Origin: Betaproteobacteria bacterium
Lineage (GTDB): Bacteria; Pseudomonadota; Gammaproteobacteria; Burkholderiales; Casimicrobiaceae
Assembly (NCBI GenBank): GCA_016717855.1
Contig: JADKEV010000027.1
Coordinates: forward strand, 1-64,000
Direction of reading: 5' to 3'
DNA length: 64,000 bases
Position 1 is the stretch's first letter; each line of letters begins with the position of its first letter. A program made the position numbers and the translations under genes. The notes under the pieces are model-generated. The model was not told where the DNA came from. It ran no database searches and worked only from the letters and a program-made list of their open reading frames with translations. This document shows positions 53,441 to 61,546 of the stretch, piece by piece.

Positions 53441-55080
53441 GGCGCTGCCTCGCCGGCCGGATCGGCGTTCGCGGCGCCGTGCGGTGCGGCGGGCGCGCTG
53501 ACATCGATCAGCGCTGCGCCGCGCAACTCCTCGCCGAACAGCCCGCAGTGCAGCGCCTCCGTCAACTCCGCCTGGGCGAGTTGTTCGCCCCACAGCACCG
53601 CGCGCTGTCCGCGCCAGCGTTCGCCGAAAAAGTCGAGGATCTCGGCCAGCCCGCGCCGCGCTTCGAAGTCGCCCTGCTGGTAAAGGTGCGCCACCGTGCG
53701 CACGGCGCAGAACCCGCCCTGGCAGGCGCCCTTGCCGACGCGGCTGCGCAAGCCGATGTCGGTCAGCGTGGGCGTGTCGCCGGCCGCGCGCAGCCCTGCG
53801 ACTATGGCATCGACGGCGCTGCCCGGCACCATTTCGCATTCGCACAGCAGCGCATCGTCCGCGTGATGCGAATGCATCCAGTCGCGCGCCGAGAAGCCGG
53901 CCCCGGTCCACACGGATGCCGCATCCACGGGCAGGAGCGTCGTGGCGGTCAGGCAGGGGCGCGTCACGCCGAGACGGCGGCACACGAGGTCGGCAGCGCG
54001 TTCGGCCATCAGCCGGCAGGTGGTGAGCTTGCCGCCGGTGATCGTCGCCAGGTTGTCCAGGCCATCCTCTTCGTGGTCGAACAGCGCGAAGCCGCGGGAG
54101 ACGGCGCGGCTGTCCGCGGCGCCCGATGAGCCCAGCAGCGGACGCACGCCGGCGTAGGCCCGGACGTAGCGCATCGTCGCCAGCGCCGGCAGCATCCGCG
54201 CGCCCTCCTCGACGAGCAGATCGGCCTCGGCCGCCGTCGCTTGAATGTCGTCCAGCGTGTCCACGCGCGTCGATGTCGTGCCGAGGATGGAGACCGTGCC
54301 GCCCGGCATCAGGATGTCGCCGTTGCCGGGCCGGCGCAGGCGGTTCACCGCGCGGCCCGCCAGGCGCGTGTGCGTGACCAGCAGCGTGCCCTTTGAGTAA
54401 GTCATCGCGATCGGCACGCCGGCCTGCTGCGCCACTTCCCGCGCCCAGGCGCCGGCCGCGTTCACGACCTGTGAAGCGACTATCCGCACTTCGTTCCCGC
54501 CGTTTCCGCGCTGCACTCGCACCGCGCGGATGCGCCGGCCTTCGCGCTCGAAGCCCGTGACGCGGGTGCGCCGCATGACCCGCGCCCCCAGGCTCCGGGC
54601 CTGCGCGAGACTTTCCAGCGAGAGTCGAAACGGATCGATGGACGCGTCGGGTACTTCGAACACCGCGATCGTGGCTTCAGAGAGCGCCGGTTCCAGGGCG
54701 CGCGCCCCCGCGACGTCCACGGCACGGGCGGCGATCCCCGACCGGGCACAGTGCGCCGGGAAGTCGGCGATGTAGCGCTCGTCGTCCCCCTGCACCGCGA
54801 CGAAGAATCCACCCGTGTCCTGGATGGCCTGCGCGGCCACGCGCTTCAAGATGTCGCTCTCGGCGCGGCACTCCATCGCCGCGTCGCGATCGCCGGCCAC
54901 GTACCGGGCGCCGCTGTGCAGCAGGCCATGATTGCGCCCCGAGGCGCCGGCGTTGATGTCGTCCCTTTCCACCAAGATGCAGTCGACACCGCGCAGCGCG
55001 AGGTCGCGCGCCAGCGCCGTGCCCGTGACGCCCCCGCCGATGATCAGGACCTGGGTCTCGATGAAGGATGGGAGATGCAA
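53437..55080 (-). CDS. glpA: Anaerobic glycerol-3-phosphate dehydrogenase subunit A
   Basis: 547 residues, close to the 542 of E. coli GlpA. An FAD domain (TQVLIIGGGVTGTALARDLA, RDDINAGASGRNHGLLHSGA) is followed by PGGTVSILGTTSTRVD and GGKLTTCRLMAERAADLV, and a C-terminal BFD-like [2Fe-2S] domain has CECE and KGACQGGFC. It oxidises sn-glycerol-3-phosphate to dihydroxyacetone phosphate. No ATG fits the expected N-terminus; the chosen TTG at 55080 follows GAGG by five bases, and the exact start is uncertain. First of the four-gene glpA, glpB, membrane Fe-S and CCG unit. Confidence 0.9.
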   Translation of the reverse strand: MHLPSFIETQVLIIGGGVTGTALARDLALRGVDCILVERDDINAGASGRNHGLLHSGARYVAGDRDAAMECRAESDILKRVAAQAIQDTGGFFVAVQGDDERYIADFPAHCARSGIAARAVDVAGARALEPALSEATIAVFEVPDASIDPFRLSLESLAQARSLGARVMRRTRVTGFEREGRRIRAVRVQRGNGGNEVRIVASQVVNAAGAWAREVAQQAGVPIAMTYSKGTLLVTHTRLAGRAVNRLRRPGNGDILMPGGTVSILGTTSTRVDTLDDIQATAAEADLLVEEGARMLPALATMRYVRAYAGVRPLLGSSGAADSRAVSRGFALFDHEEDGLDNLATITGGKLTTCRLMAERAADLVCRRLGVTRPCLTATTLLPVDAASVWTGAGFSARDWMHSHHADDALLCECEMVPGSAVDAIVAGLRAAGDTPTLTDIGLRSRVGKGACQGGFCAVRTVAHLYQQGDFEARRGLAEILDFFGERWRGQRAVLWGEQLAQAELTEALHCGLFGEELRGAALIDVSAPAAPHGAANADPAGEAAP

Positions 55081-55309
55081 GCCTGCCTCTGTGCGAAGGC
55101 CTGGCCGATGGAAGACGGGAATTGCAGCCTCGCCCAGGCGCGGTTGATCGTGGTCATGTACAGGGTAGTCGGGAACGGTCGAATGATATTGATGGGCGTC
55201 AAACGCGCGCGCGTTGCCGCGCGCTGCGAATGCGCTGCAGTCGTCGTCAGGAAGAGCCGGCGGCGAGGCCAGTCTTCGCCCGGCCGGCCGCGCGAGGGAT
55301 AGCCCCTGG

Positions 55310-55930
55310 CTAGTCGTCGTCCAGTGACACCAATCCGCGTCCGGGACTATACGTGTAGTGCATGTCGGTGCCGCGTTCCTTGCCGTCGTCCACGACCCAG
55401 TGGAATTGCAGCGAATGCGGCACGCCGTCGTATTCAAAGTCGATCTTCTCGATGGTGACCTTGATCTTCCGCCGCAGCGCGCCGTTGTTGCAGGACACGT
55501 CGAACACGCGCGTCTCATCGGTCTTCCACAAGCCAAGCGGGAACTTCACTTCATCGATGCAATCGCGGCCGTAGCGCGAGTCGAAGACGCGTCCCAGCCC
55601 GTCGCGGCGCGAGGATAGAGCGAACAACTGCTTCTTGCCCCTGTTGTTCCGTTCGTAGACCTGGATCGCCTCGCCGGTGCCCGGTCTCGTCCACGCCGCC
55701 GGGCCGCTGATCCGTTTCTCGCCGCGCTTGCCGAACGAAAGATCCGCCGCGGGCAGGCGCAACTCGCGGTTTCCGTCCCAATCACCGCCAGTCCAGAGCT
55801 CGACCGGGATGAACCGGGCCATCGTGGCCGGATCGTAGCTCGCCGCCCATTTCGACAAGTCGGCGGCATGTGTCGTGACGGCAACCAGCGGCGCCGCCAG
55901 CAATGCGCAAAGTGACAGTCGTTTCATCAT
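55310..55930 (-). CDS. Secreted hypothetical protein
   Basis: 206 residues. The signal peptide MMKRLSLCALLAAPLVAVTTHAAD has an AHA-type cleavage site. The mature protein is rich in charged and aromatic residues (ELWTGGDWDGNREL, RDGLGRVFDSRYGRDCIDEV, DTSCNNGALRRK-like) with two Cys that may form a disulfide. No family recognised. Upstream of glpA on the same strand but separated by about 230 bases, so probably a separate unit. Confidence 0.75.
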   Translation of the reverse strand: MMKRLSLCALLAAPLVAVTTHAADLSKWAASYDPATMARFIPVELWTGGDWDGNRELRLPAADLSFGKRGEKRISGPAAWTRPGTGEAIQVYERNNRGKKQLFALSSRRDGLGRVFDSRYGRDCIDEVKFPLGLWKTDETRVFDVSCNNGALRRKIKVTIEKIDFEYDGVPHSLQFHWVVDDGKERGTDMHYTYSPGRGLVSLDDD

Positions 55931-55963
55931 CGGCTCCTTGGTCGCGTCCGCACAGAGAAGAGA

Positions 55964-56184
55964 TTAGCCCCCCGGCAGGAACTTGACCAGTTGCAGGCAG
56001 GGATTGCGCGGGGACCACAGCTCCGGAAAAACCTGCAGCGGGCGGAAACCGAGCCGAGCGTAGAACTCGCGGGTTTCCGCGTATTCCTTCTGCCGAAGGT
56101 TGCCGCGACGGTCTTCACCTGGAGCAGCCTCATGCCCTGCCCAAACCCATAGGCAACAATCAGGGCAAGGGCTATCAGGCTCAT
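55964..56184 (-). pseudogene. GNAT acetyltransferase remnant
   Basis: Reading RLLQVKTVAATFG, then one frame later QKEYAETREFYARLGFRPLQ and WSPRNPCLQLVKFLPGG to a stop at 55964, it reproduces the C-terminal part of GNAT acetyltransferases (QVKT, YAETREFYARLGF, LWxPxNPCLQ). The acetyl-CoA-binding region is missing and a hydrophobic stretch of unrelated sequence stands upstream. Truncated and frameshifted, so a pseudogene. Confidence 0.55.
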
Positions 56185-56223
56185 GATGGTCTTAATTGGC
56201 GCCGCAGGGCGATGTTCAGCGAT

Positions 56224-56358
56224 TCAGTTGCCGTTCCGCGGATGAGCAGCGGCTCCGCGCAGTGTCGTCACGAGTGCGCCACGGTGCAAGAGCTGTACGT
56301 CGCCGTTCTTGCGGGTGCGAAAGCTGAAACCCAGATCACCGTTGGTGGATGAAGACAC
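56224..56358 (-). CDS. Small hypothetical protein, possibly truncated
   Basis: 44 residues from a GTG with AGGAG six bases upstream. It contains GFSFRTRKNGDVQLLHRG followed by ALVTTLRGAAA. The basic/hydrophobic strand pattern and TTLRG resemble short conserved proteins of unknown function whose longer versions continue after TTLRG, so the C-terminus here may be lost. No function assigned. Confidence 0.45.
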   Translation of the reverse strand: MSSSTNGDLGFSFRTRKNGDVQLLHRGALVTTLRGAAAHPRNGN

Positions 56359-56417
56359 TTGCGCTCCTATTTGCGATTGAGGTCACGCAACCTCCCTGGG
56401 AGCTAACTGCCAAGCTT

Positions 56418-56440
56418 CCCGGAGTGCTCACTCCGACCCC
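56418..56440. repeat. 23-base repeat at the 3' end of a GNAT gene, copy 1
   Basis: CCCGGAGTGCTC followed by ACTCCGACCCC; contains the palindrome GGAGTG-CT-CACTCC and includes the stop codon of the GNAT gene. A near-identical copy (three mismatches) lies upstream of the same gene at 56934. Confidence 0.6.
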
Positions 56441-56919
56441 GTTTGTAGAACGAAAAGCTGTTCGTTGACTTCCTTGCCCCACTGCGCGCCGCGCTGGGTG
56501 CGCGTGAGCTGGAAGCCGTGCTTCTCGTACAGGTGCCGGGCGGCGGCTAGTTCGTCGAAGGTCCAGAGAAATACCTGGCGATAAGATCGCGCGGCGCAAA
56601 AGGGCAGCGCAGAGCGCAGCAGCAGCGTTCCGATGCCGGAGCCTCTGGCCCGGTCGGAGGTGATGAACCAACGCAGGTGCGCGCCCTGATCGGCGAGGTG
56701 CGATCCATCGATGACGATGGAGCCTTCGATCGATTGGCCATCCACGGCAAGCCACAGGCCGTCCCGTCCTTCGCGGTAGCCGCGGCAGAACTCCGCGAGC
56801 TCGGTTGCGACCTTGGCTTCGAACTCGACGCCGAAACCGGTGGCCGCGGAGTAGTAGTCGGCATGCATCTGCGCAACGCGGCCGATGCAGCCGGGGAGGT
56901 AGCCGAAGTGGATGTTCAT
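56428..56919 (-). CDS. GNAT-family N-acetyltransferase
   Basis: 163 residues. The GNAT core includes DGLWLAVDGQSIEGSIVIDG, then the acetyl-CoA loop RARGSGIGTLLLRSALPFCA (R/QxxGxG/A) and AAARHLYEKHGFQLTRTQRG. MarR-associated GNAT proteins have similar tails. Start MNIHFGYLPG at 56919 is preferred over an upstream ATG because it matches the usual N-terminus. Substrate unknown. The gene is bracketed by two copies of a 23-base repeat, which overlap its stop and lie 15 bases before its start. Confidence 0.82.
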   Translation of the reverse strand: MNIHFGYLPGCIGRVAQMHADYYSAATGFGVEFEAKVATELAEFCRGYREGRDGLWLAVDGQSIEGSIVIDGSHLADQGAHLRWFITSDRARGSGIGTLLLRSALPFCAARSYRQVFLWTFDELAAARHLYEKHGFQLTRTQRGAQWGKEVNEQLFVLQTGSE

Positions 56920-56933
56920 GGCGACGCAGCCCC

Positions 56934-56956
56934 CCCGGAGTGCTTGCTCTGACCCC
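56934..56956. repeat. 23-base repeat upstream of the GNAT gene, copy 2
   Basis: CCCGGAGTGCTT followed by GCTCTGACCCC. Differs at three positions from the copy at 56418-56440 in the same orientation. The two lie 516 bases apart and bracket the GNAT gene like a cassette boundary. Confidence 0.6.
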
Positions 56957-56968
56957 CAATTAGCCTGC

Positions 56969-57583
56969 TCACACAAAGTTCAGCTGCTTGAAGCGGAGAT
57001 ACAGCTCGCGGCACGCCCAGGCATCGGTCGCAGCGTAGGTGATCTGCTGCGGCGTCAGGCGGCGCGCGGCCCAGTTCGTCGTCTTCGCGCCCTTGGGGAT
57101 GCGCGTGCCGAGAAAAATCCCCGCGAGATTGCGCACGCCCGACTGCTTCAGGCCATGACGCTTCGCAACCTTGCCGAGGTCGACCACGGCGCTTTCCTGG
57201 AACTCGAACATCTTCTTCAGGTTGCGCAGGTCGTCGGCCGTCGATACGCCCGCCTTGGTGATCTTGTCGGACGAGAGTATCTCCTGCATCACGGCGGAGA
57301 AGTCCTGCAACTGCACCTGCAGCAGATACACCGCTTCTGCCGTGGCGAACTGGACAAGGGAGGGGGGATAGCTCTCTCCACGCGTGAAAGCGGGACGTGT
57401 CTCGATGTCGAAGCCGACCACGCTTTCCTGGCGGATATCCTGCATCGCGCGCTCGAGGTCCACGGGCGCGGAGACGAGGCACACCGCGCCTTCGTAGCGC
57501 AGGATGGGCAGCACGCCCATGTCCTCCCGGGAAATCTGTTGCGCGTTCTTTCGCGGCGGCGAGGCAGCGGGGTCTCGATTCAT
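56969..57583 (-). CDS. RNase D-like 3'-5' exonuclease domain protein
   Basis: 204 residues. DEDDy exonuclease motifs: Exo I VVGFDIETRPAF with catalytic Asp and Glu, Exo II KAGVSTADDLRNLKKMF with Asp, Exo III QITYAATDAWACRELYLRF with the Tyr and Asp. GLKQSGVRNLAGIFLG lies between. No HRDC domain follows, so this is a stand-alone exonuclease of the WRN/RNase D type acting on RNA or DNA 3' ends. Met at 57592 is an alternative start. Confidence 0.88.
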   Translation of the reverse strand: MNRDPAASPPRKNAQQISREDMGVLPILRYEGAVCLVSAPVDLERAMQDIRQESVVGFDIETRPAFTRGESYPPSLVQFATAEAVYLLQVQLQDFSAVMQEILSSDKITKAGVSTADDLRNLKKMFEFQESAVVDLGKVAKRHGLKQSGVRNLAGIFLGTRIPKGAKTTNWAARRLTPQQITYAATDAWACRELYLRFKQLNFV

Positions 57584-57627
57584 GCGCTGCATTGTAAGTC
57601 GGAAGCCCGGCGCTGTCGCGCAGTTGG

Positions 57628-57765
57628 TCAGGTGGCAATGCGCGCCCACTCCTCGGCGGTGATGCGGTACAGGCAATGCCGGCGCAGAACGTGACCCTCC
57701 GGCACACCCGGATGTTCGAAGTCCTGATTCGCGTCGCGCCCCCGGCTCAGCGCGAAGAACTCCAT
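57628..57765 (-). CDS. Small ORF of unknown function
   Basis: 45 residues from an ATG at 57765, without a good ribosome site. It contains SRGRDANQDFEHPGVPEG and HVLRRHCLYRITAEEWARI, which looks like coding sequence rather than a shadow, possibly the C-terminal end of a longer lost gene. It lies between the RNase D-like and VOC genes and has no close partner. No family recognised. Confidence 0.35.
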   Translation of the reverse strand: MEFFALSRGRDANQDFEHPGVPEGHVLRRHCLYRITAEEWARIAT

Positions 57766-57834
57766 CACCGCGGGCCGTGGTTGGCGACGGCTGACGCCAC
57801 TGGCGCGGAAGCGGTGTCCAGTTCGATGATTCCC

Positions 57835-58203
57835 TCAGGGCTCCGCTTTGTGGCAGACCACCTCGACATTGTGTCCGTCCGGGCCGATGACGAATGCGCC
57901 ATAGTAATCGGCATGATAGTGCGGACGCAGCCCGGGTGGTCCATTGTCCTTTCCTCCTGCCGCAAGAGCTGCTTTGTAGAAGGCGTCGACTTCGCTTCTT
58001 TTCTCGGCCGAAAAAGCAATGTGCAGCGGTGCGGGCCTTGAACTCGCTTCATGGATCCACAACGATGGCTTGCCCTTCTTGCCCATACCGACCCCGTACG
58101 GGCCTTCCATTACCACCGCTACTCCAATGGGTTCAAGTGCCTTGAGATAGAAGGCCCTGCTTTCTGCGACGTTGGTGACACCGAATCCGACATGGTCAAA
58201 CAT
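57835..58203 (-). CDS. VOC-family (glyoxalase/bleomycin-resistance) protein, copy 1
   Basis: 122 residues. The betaalphabetabetabeta fold begins MFDHVGFGVTNVAESRAFYL with first metal-ligand His4, then PAPLHIAFSAEKRSEVDAFY with His, and FVIGPDGHNVEVVCHK with final Glu. Such metal-dependent proteins include glyoxalases, dioxygenases and antibiotic-binding proteins; substrate unknown. Base composition is visibly less GC-rich than the left part of the window. Confidence 0.88.
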   Translation of the reverse strand: MFDHVGFGVTNVAESRAFYLKALEPIGVAVVMEGPYGVGMGKKGKPSLWIHEASSRPAPLHIAFSAEKRSEVDAFYKAALAAGGKDNGPPGLRPHYHADYYGAFVIGPDGHNVEVVCHKAEP

Positions 58204-58274
58204 ATGGCACCTCGATGGTGGATTTGGAGAGGTCCGGAAGCCTGGCGTTCGGGCCCGGCGGATCCGTGGAGGTG

Positions 58275-58703
58275 TCAGGCACCACTCACGGGCTTCGGCG
58301 GTAGTGGTTGCCGTTCAATTCGATCGAGGGTTGGGTCCAGGCATGCCCATTTCGGGGCGCTGGCACTCCAGATGTTTGCCACTGGCCTGATCGATGACGG
58401 TTCGTCCAACGTGCCGACGCGCACAACGGTAAGGCCCGCTCGTCCGGTCGAGTCCGCAAAGAGGTGGCATCCGCAGTTCGGACAGAAGCGGCGCCGTACT
58501 GTGTTGCCGCTGTCTCCCTGGCTGCTGTACTCGGCGACCGTTCCGGAGATCTCGATGTTCGGAGTCGGGAAGATCGCATTGGCTGTGCCGTTTCCCGCGA
58601 TATGCTGACAATCGCGGCACCAGCATAGTCGGGCGACTACAGGTTCGGCGGTGAGCCGATACCGAACTTGACCGCACAGGCAACCTCCGGTTCGTTCGCG
58701 CAT
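58275..58703 (-). CDS. GFA-family zinc protein (glutathione-dependent formaldehyde-activating type)
   Basis: 142 residues. Zinc ligands are GGCLCGQVRYRL, LCWCRDCQHIAG and RRFCPNCGCHLFAD. GFA/Mss4-like proteins bind zinc and sometimes glutathione-formaldehyde adducts; most are uncharacterised. Formaldehyde produced by amine demethylation elsewhere in the window could be relevant, but there is no operon link. Confidence 0.9.
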   Translation of the reverse strand: MRERTGGCLCGQVRYRLTAEPVVARLCWCRDCQHIAGNGTANAIFPTPNIEISGTVAEYSSQGDSGNTVRRRFCPNCGCHLFADSTGRAGLTVVRVGTLDEPSSIRPVANIWSASAPKWACLDPTLDRIERQPLPPKPVSGA

Positions 58704-58772
58704 TCTGATCGACCTCTCTCAATGTCAACGAAGTCCTGAGCCCAGCCGGTGTACGGCCGATGGACCGAGGGA

Positions 58773-58904
58773 TCAGGCGTCGGTGCTCCCGGGCGGATGT
58801 TGAATGAACCACTCAGCTATGCCTGGCATATGTGGTTCGAAGGCGCCCGGTATCAACAGCGTTGGCTGGAGGCCGTCCGTTGCAATGCCTGCTTGGACTG
58901 TCAT
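58773..58904 (-). other. Doubtful small ORF in the gap between GFA and toxin remnant
   Basis: 43 codons from an ATG at 58904 (MTVQAGIATDGLQPTLLIPG ...) to a stop at 58773, with GGAG about 11 bases upstream. No similarity recognised. The rest of 58704-58967 shows nothing else I can support. Confidence 0.2.
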
Positions 58905-58967
58905 GGAATGTGAATCTCCGCGTACTGGCCCTCGACTGCGGCCCCGACAAGCGACACTCCGCGCACA

Positions 58968-59140
58968 CTATCCGTGGCACTGGGGAACCACGCGCGTCAC
59001 CATGTCGTCGTCAGAAAACACAACCACCGCATCCAGAAGGTCCTTCTTTAGTTTCGACCAACCGCGCCGAGGGGTGCACCTCGTGTTGAGCGATGCAACC
59101 GCAGTGGTACCGGTACCCCCTGATCGAACAGGACGCGCAC
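58968..59140 (-). pseudogene. Decayed DUF5615-like toxin gene after DUF433
   Basis: A GTG at 59140, immediately after the DUF433 stop, begins MRVLFDQGVPVPLRLH, the N-terminus of PIN-like DUF5615-type toxins that follow DUF433 genes. The continuing frame hits a stop within 31 codons. Another frame supplies RRGWSKLKKDLLDAVVVFSD, matching the next conserved stretch (GWxxLKNxxLLDxAE). At least one frameshift therefore separates them, and the downstream part is unrecognisable. Non-functional remnant. Confidence 0.55.
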
Positions 59141-59362
59141 TTATGCTGGCGTTAGTGCGCTGCGCGCTGCGTGTTCGAGGACACTGCGAACTTGCTCCAG
59201 GGTGACGCCTGGAAACCACTCGACGAATTGCCCAACTGGCGCGCCATCTTCGAGATTCTCAAATAGGGCAACGATAGGCACTCTGGTTCCACGAAAAACC
59301 CAAGCGCCGCTGGAGCGCTCCGGGTCACGCTCGACCGCTTCACAAGAGGACCAGTCAATCAT
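59141..59362 (-). CDS. DUF433 antitoxin-like protein
   Basis: 73 residues with the DUF433 pattern WSSCEAVERDPERSSGAW, FRGTRVPIVALFENLEDGA and FVEWFPGVTLEQVRSVLEHA. DUF433 proteins are small winged-helix-like proteins that form toxin-antitoxin pairs with DUF5615 partners. Here the partner directly downstream is broken, so this antitoxin-type gene is an orphan. Confidence 0.88.
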   Translation of the reverse strand: MIDWSSCEAVERDPERSSGAWVFRGTRVPIVALFENLEDGAPVGQFVEWFPGVTLEQVRSVLEHAARSALTPA

Positions 59363-59473
59363 GCTGGAGATGATAGCACTCCTCGCAAGTCAGGCGGCTA
59401 GCGGGCTGGGCTAACCGACGCCGAGCGGACAGGGCGCACCGCTGCCGGCGCGGCGTTCGTGCCAAGCACGGGA

Positions 59474-60091
59474 TCAGACCTCACGCCTGGCCAGCGCCAG
59501 GTAGGCGCCCAGCCCCAGCATGGTGACGCCTGAAACCCGGGTGAGCAGTCGAGCGCGGGCTGCGCGGGCGACTTCTGACTTGAGCAAGCGATCAGCCGCG
59601 AACACAGCCAGTACGTCGACGAGCGTGTTAAGCGCGACGCAGATGCTTCCGAGCAGCACCAGTTGTGGAACCAGGGATTCGCCTGGTGAAACGAACTGAG
59701 GCAGAAATGCCAGGAAGAAGAGCGCGGTCTTGACGTTCAGGGCCTCGACCACGACGCCCTCGAACAGAGCCCTGCGCACGCCCTGCGCGACAACAGGTTT
59801 GACCGCAAGATCCTGGTCCCGGCCCAGCAGCAGGCGAATGCCCAGATAGATCAGGTAAGCGGCACCGAGGTACTTGACAAGGTTGAAGGCCACGGCGGAC
59901 TGGGCAATTATCAGCGACAGACCGAGCGCCGCCGCGAGAACATGGAGCATTCCGCCAGCGCCGGTGCCGAGGCAGGAGGCCAAGCCTTCCGAGCGACCGC
60001 CAGCGGCTGTGCGAGCGACGACGTACGCTATGCCGGGACCCGGGGTGACAGCGAGAACGACAGCGGCAAGAAGGAAGGCCAGAAACGACAT
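59474..60091 (-). CDS. LysE/RhtB-family amino-acid exporter
   Basis: 205 residues and six membrane helices. The N-terminal VTPGPGIAYVVARTAAGGRS carries the TPGP motif, and GLASCLGTGAGGMLHVLAAA follows. YLGAAYLIYLGIRLLLGRDQ and NVKTALFFLAFLPQFVSPGE (Asn-x-K-x-x-x-FF-x-x-x-P-Q-F) are diagnostic of LysE-type exporters. It exports amino acids or their analogues; substrate not resolvable. Confidence 0.92.
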   Translation of the reverse strand: MSFLAFLLAAVVLAVTPGPGIAYVVARTAAGGRSEGLASCLGTGAGGMLHVLAAALGLSLIIAQSAVAFNLVKYLGAAYLIYLGIRLLLGRDQDLAVKPVVAQGVRRALFEGVVVEALNVKTALFFLAFLPQFVSPGESLVPQLVLLGSICVALNTLVDVLAVFAADRLLKSEVARAARARLLTRVSGVTMLGLGAYLALARREV

Positions 60092-60159
60092 AGTGATGGT
60101 GTCCTTGGGTGGCGGGGTATCAGCGGATCGCCGGCTACGAGCATATCAATTGGAGATTG

Positions 60160-61116
60160 TTACGCGTTCGGCGGTCGCTCGGATGCCTCGAATTCGACGG
60201 GCTTCTGCGCATTCGTGTTCACCCGCAACTGAAATATGTCGGGTCTTGCGTAGTGCCCGACGACATCGAGGCTCCGCCGCGCAATGCCGACCCGCTCAAG
60301 ATCGATTTCTGCGTACAGAATTCCCAATTCACGCCGCATGGGCCCGGCCACGATCTTTCCGCCCGGCTCGATCACCACGGAGTCTCCCGGGTTGATCCAC
60401 TCGTCGGCCTTCGGATACAACTCCGACTTGCCCGGAACGGTGTCCGGAATATCACCGGCCCGCAAGGCCACGCCGCTTCCCACCACCCAGCATCCGCCCT
60501 CGCGTGCGATGTGCTGGAGCGTGCCGATCCACTTGTCGCCGGCATCATAGGTCGGGGCGATGTAGATCTCGACGCCGAGCGCGTAGAGCGCGCATCGCGC
60601 CAGCGGCATATAGCTTTCCCAGCAGATGAGCGTGCCGATGCGGCCGCAAGGCGTTTCGAGCACCTTCAGTCCCGACGCGTCGCCGAATCCCCACACCATG
60701 CGCTCCGGATTCGTCGGCATGAGTTTTCGATGGCGGTTCAACAGGTCTCCGCCCGGCCCGATCACGACGACGGTGTTGTAGAGTGTCCCGCGGCTGAATT
60801 CGGCGTCCCGCTCCTCTATGCCGCAGACGACCGTCACCTGGTGTTCTTTCGCCGCCGCGCGCAGCGGCGCGAGATCGTCGCCATCGAGGCTCACGGCGTT
60901 CGCGAGAAGTTGCGCGTGGAGCTTTTCCGCGAGCGCCATGTCCGCACCCGGCCGCAGCCGCCAGATCCACGCCGGATATCCCGGGATGTGCGCCTCCGGA
61001 AATATCACCAGGCGGGCCTCATTCGCCGCGGCCTCCCGTATCGCGGCGACGGCATCCGCTATCGTCCTGGAACGGTTCAACAGCACCGGCGGTCTTTGAA
61101 CAACGGCTATTCGCAA
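60160..61116 (-). CDS. Nitrilase-family carbon-nitrogen hydrolase
   Basis: 318 residues. Catalytic triad: Glu in LVIFPEAHIPGYPAWIW, Lys in RHRKLMPTNPERMVWGFGD, nucleophile Cys in IGTLICWESYMPLARCALY. HRKLxPTxxERxxWG and CWENxMPLxR are features of true nitrilases and cyanide hydratases rather than amidases, and the length fits. It hydrolyses a nitrile to an acid plus ammonia. The start MRIAVVQRPPVLLNR is typical. Upstream 61117-61279 contains no gene I recognise. Confidence 0.9.
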   Translation of the reverse strand: MRIAVVQRPPVLLNRSRTIADAVAAIREAAANEARLVIFPEAHIPGYPAWIWRLRPGADMALAEKLHAQLLANAVSLDGDDLAPLRAAAKEHQVTVVCGIEERDAEFSRGTLYNTVVVIGPGGDLLNRHRKLMPTNPERMVWGFGDASGLKVLETPCGRIGTLICWESYMPLARCALYALGVEIYIAPTYDAGDKWIGTLQHIAREGGCWVVGSGVALRAGDIPDTVPGKSELYPKADEWINPGDSVVIEPGGKIVAGPMRRELGILYAEIDLERVGIARRSLDVVGHYARPDIFQLRVNTNAQKPVEFEASERPPNA

Positions 61117-61279
61117 TTCTTTTCTCCAGTGGTGCTTGCCGGGTCAGGCCATGGCTTGAAATGCCCGATGGAACTGGACATTACCGTGAGCGGAGGAAGT
61201 GCCAAGGGATGTAGTCATGGCGTATGAGGCTGACGGGTCAGGCTAACTTGCGGGTACCGACTGAGCGGCAGCTCAGCCA

Positions 61280-61546
61280 TCACTCGTAGTGTGTCCACAT
61301 CCGGAGTATGCGAACCACGCGCTCCTTGCGGAAGACTTCGTAGACCAGACGGTTGTGAATATTGATGCGGCGGGAGTAGGCACCGTCAAGATCGCCGACC
61401 AGCTTCTCAAAGGCCGGCGGAGTCTTGAAGGGATCTTGTTCCAGGACAACTAACAGCTCTTCGATCTTCGGCCTCAGGCCTGCAGCTTTGGCCTTCTTCG
61501 CATCCTTGAGCGCCTGCTTCGAGTAGGCAAGTTCCCACTTCACCAC
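61280..61546 (-). CDS. Toxin of the YoeB/RelE superfamily
   Basis: 88 residues from GTG. The RelE-like fold is shown by WELAYSKQALKDAKKAKAAG, then FEKLVGDLDGAYSRRINIHN and RLVYEVFRKERVVRILRMWT ending with HYE; the Txe/YoeB ending YH/HYE is conserved. These toxins cleave mRNA at the ribosome. It overlaps the antitoxin gene by seven bases, giving translational coupling. A second GTG codon follows directly, so the start is uncertain by one residue. Confidence 0.9.
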   Translation of the reverse strand: MVKWELAYSKQALKDAKKAKAAGLRPKIEELLVVLEQDPFKTPPAFEKLVGDLDGAYSRRINIHNRLVYEVFRKERVVRILRMWTHYE

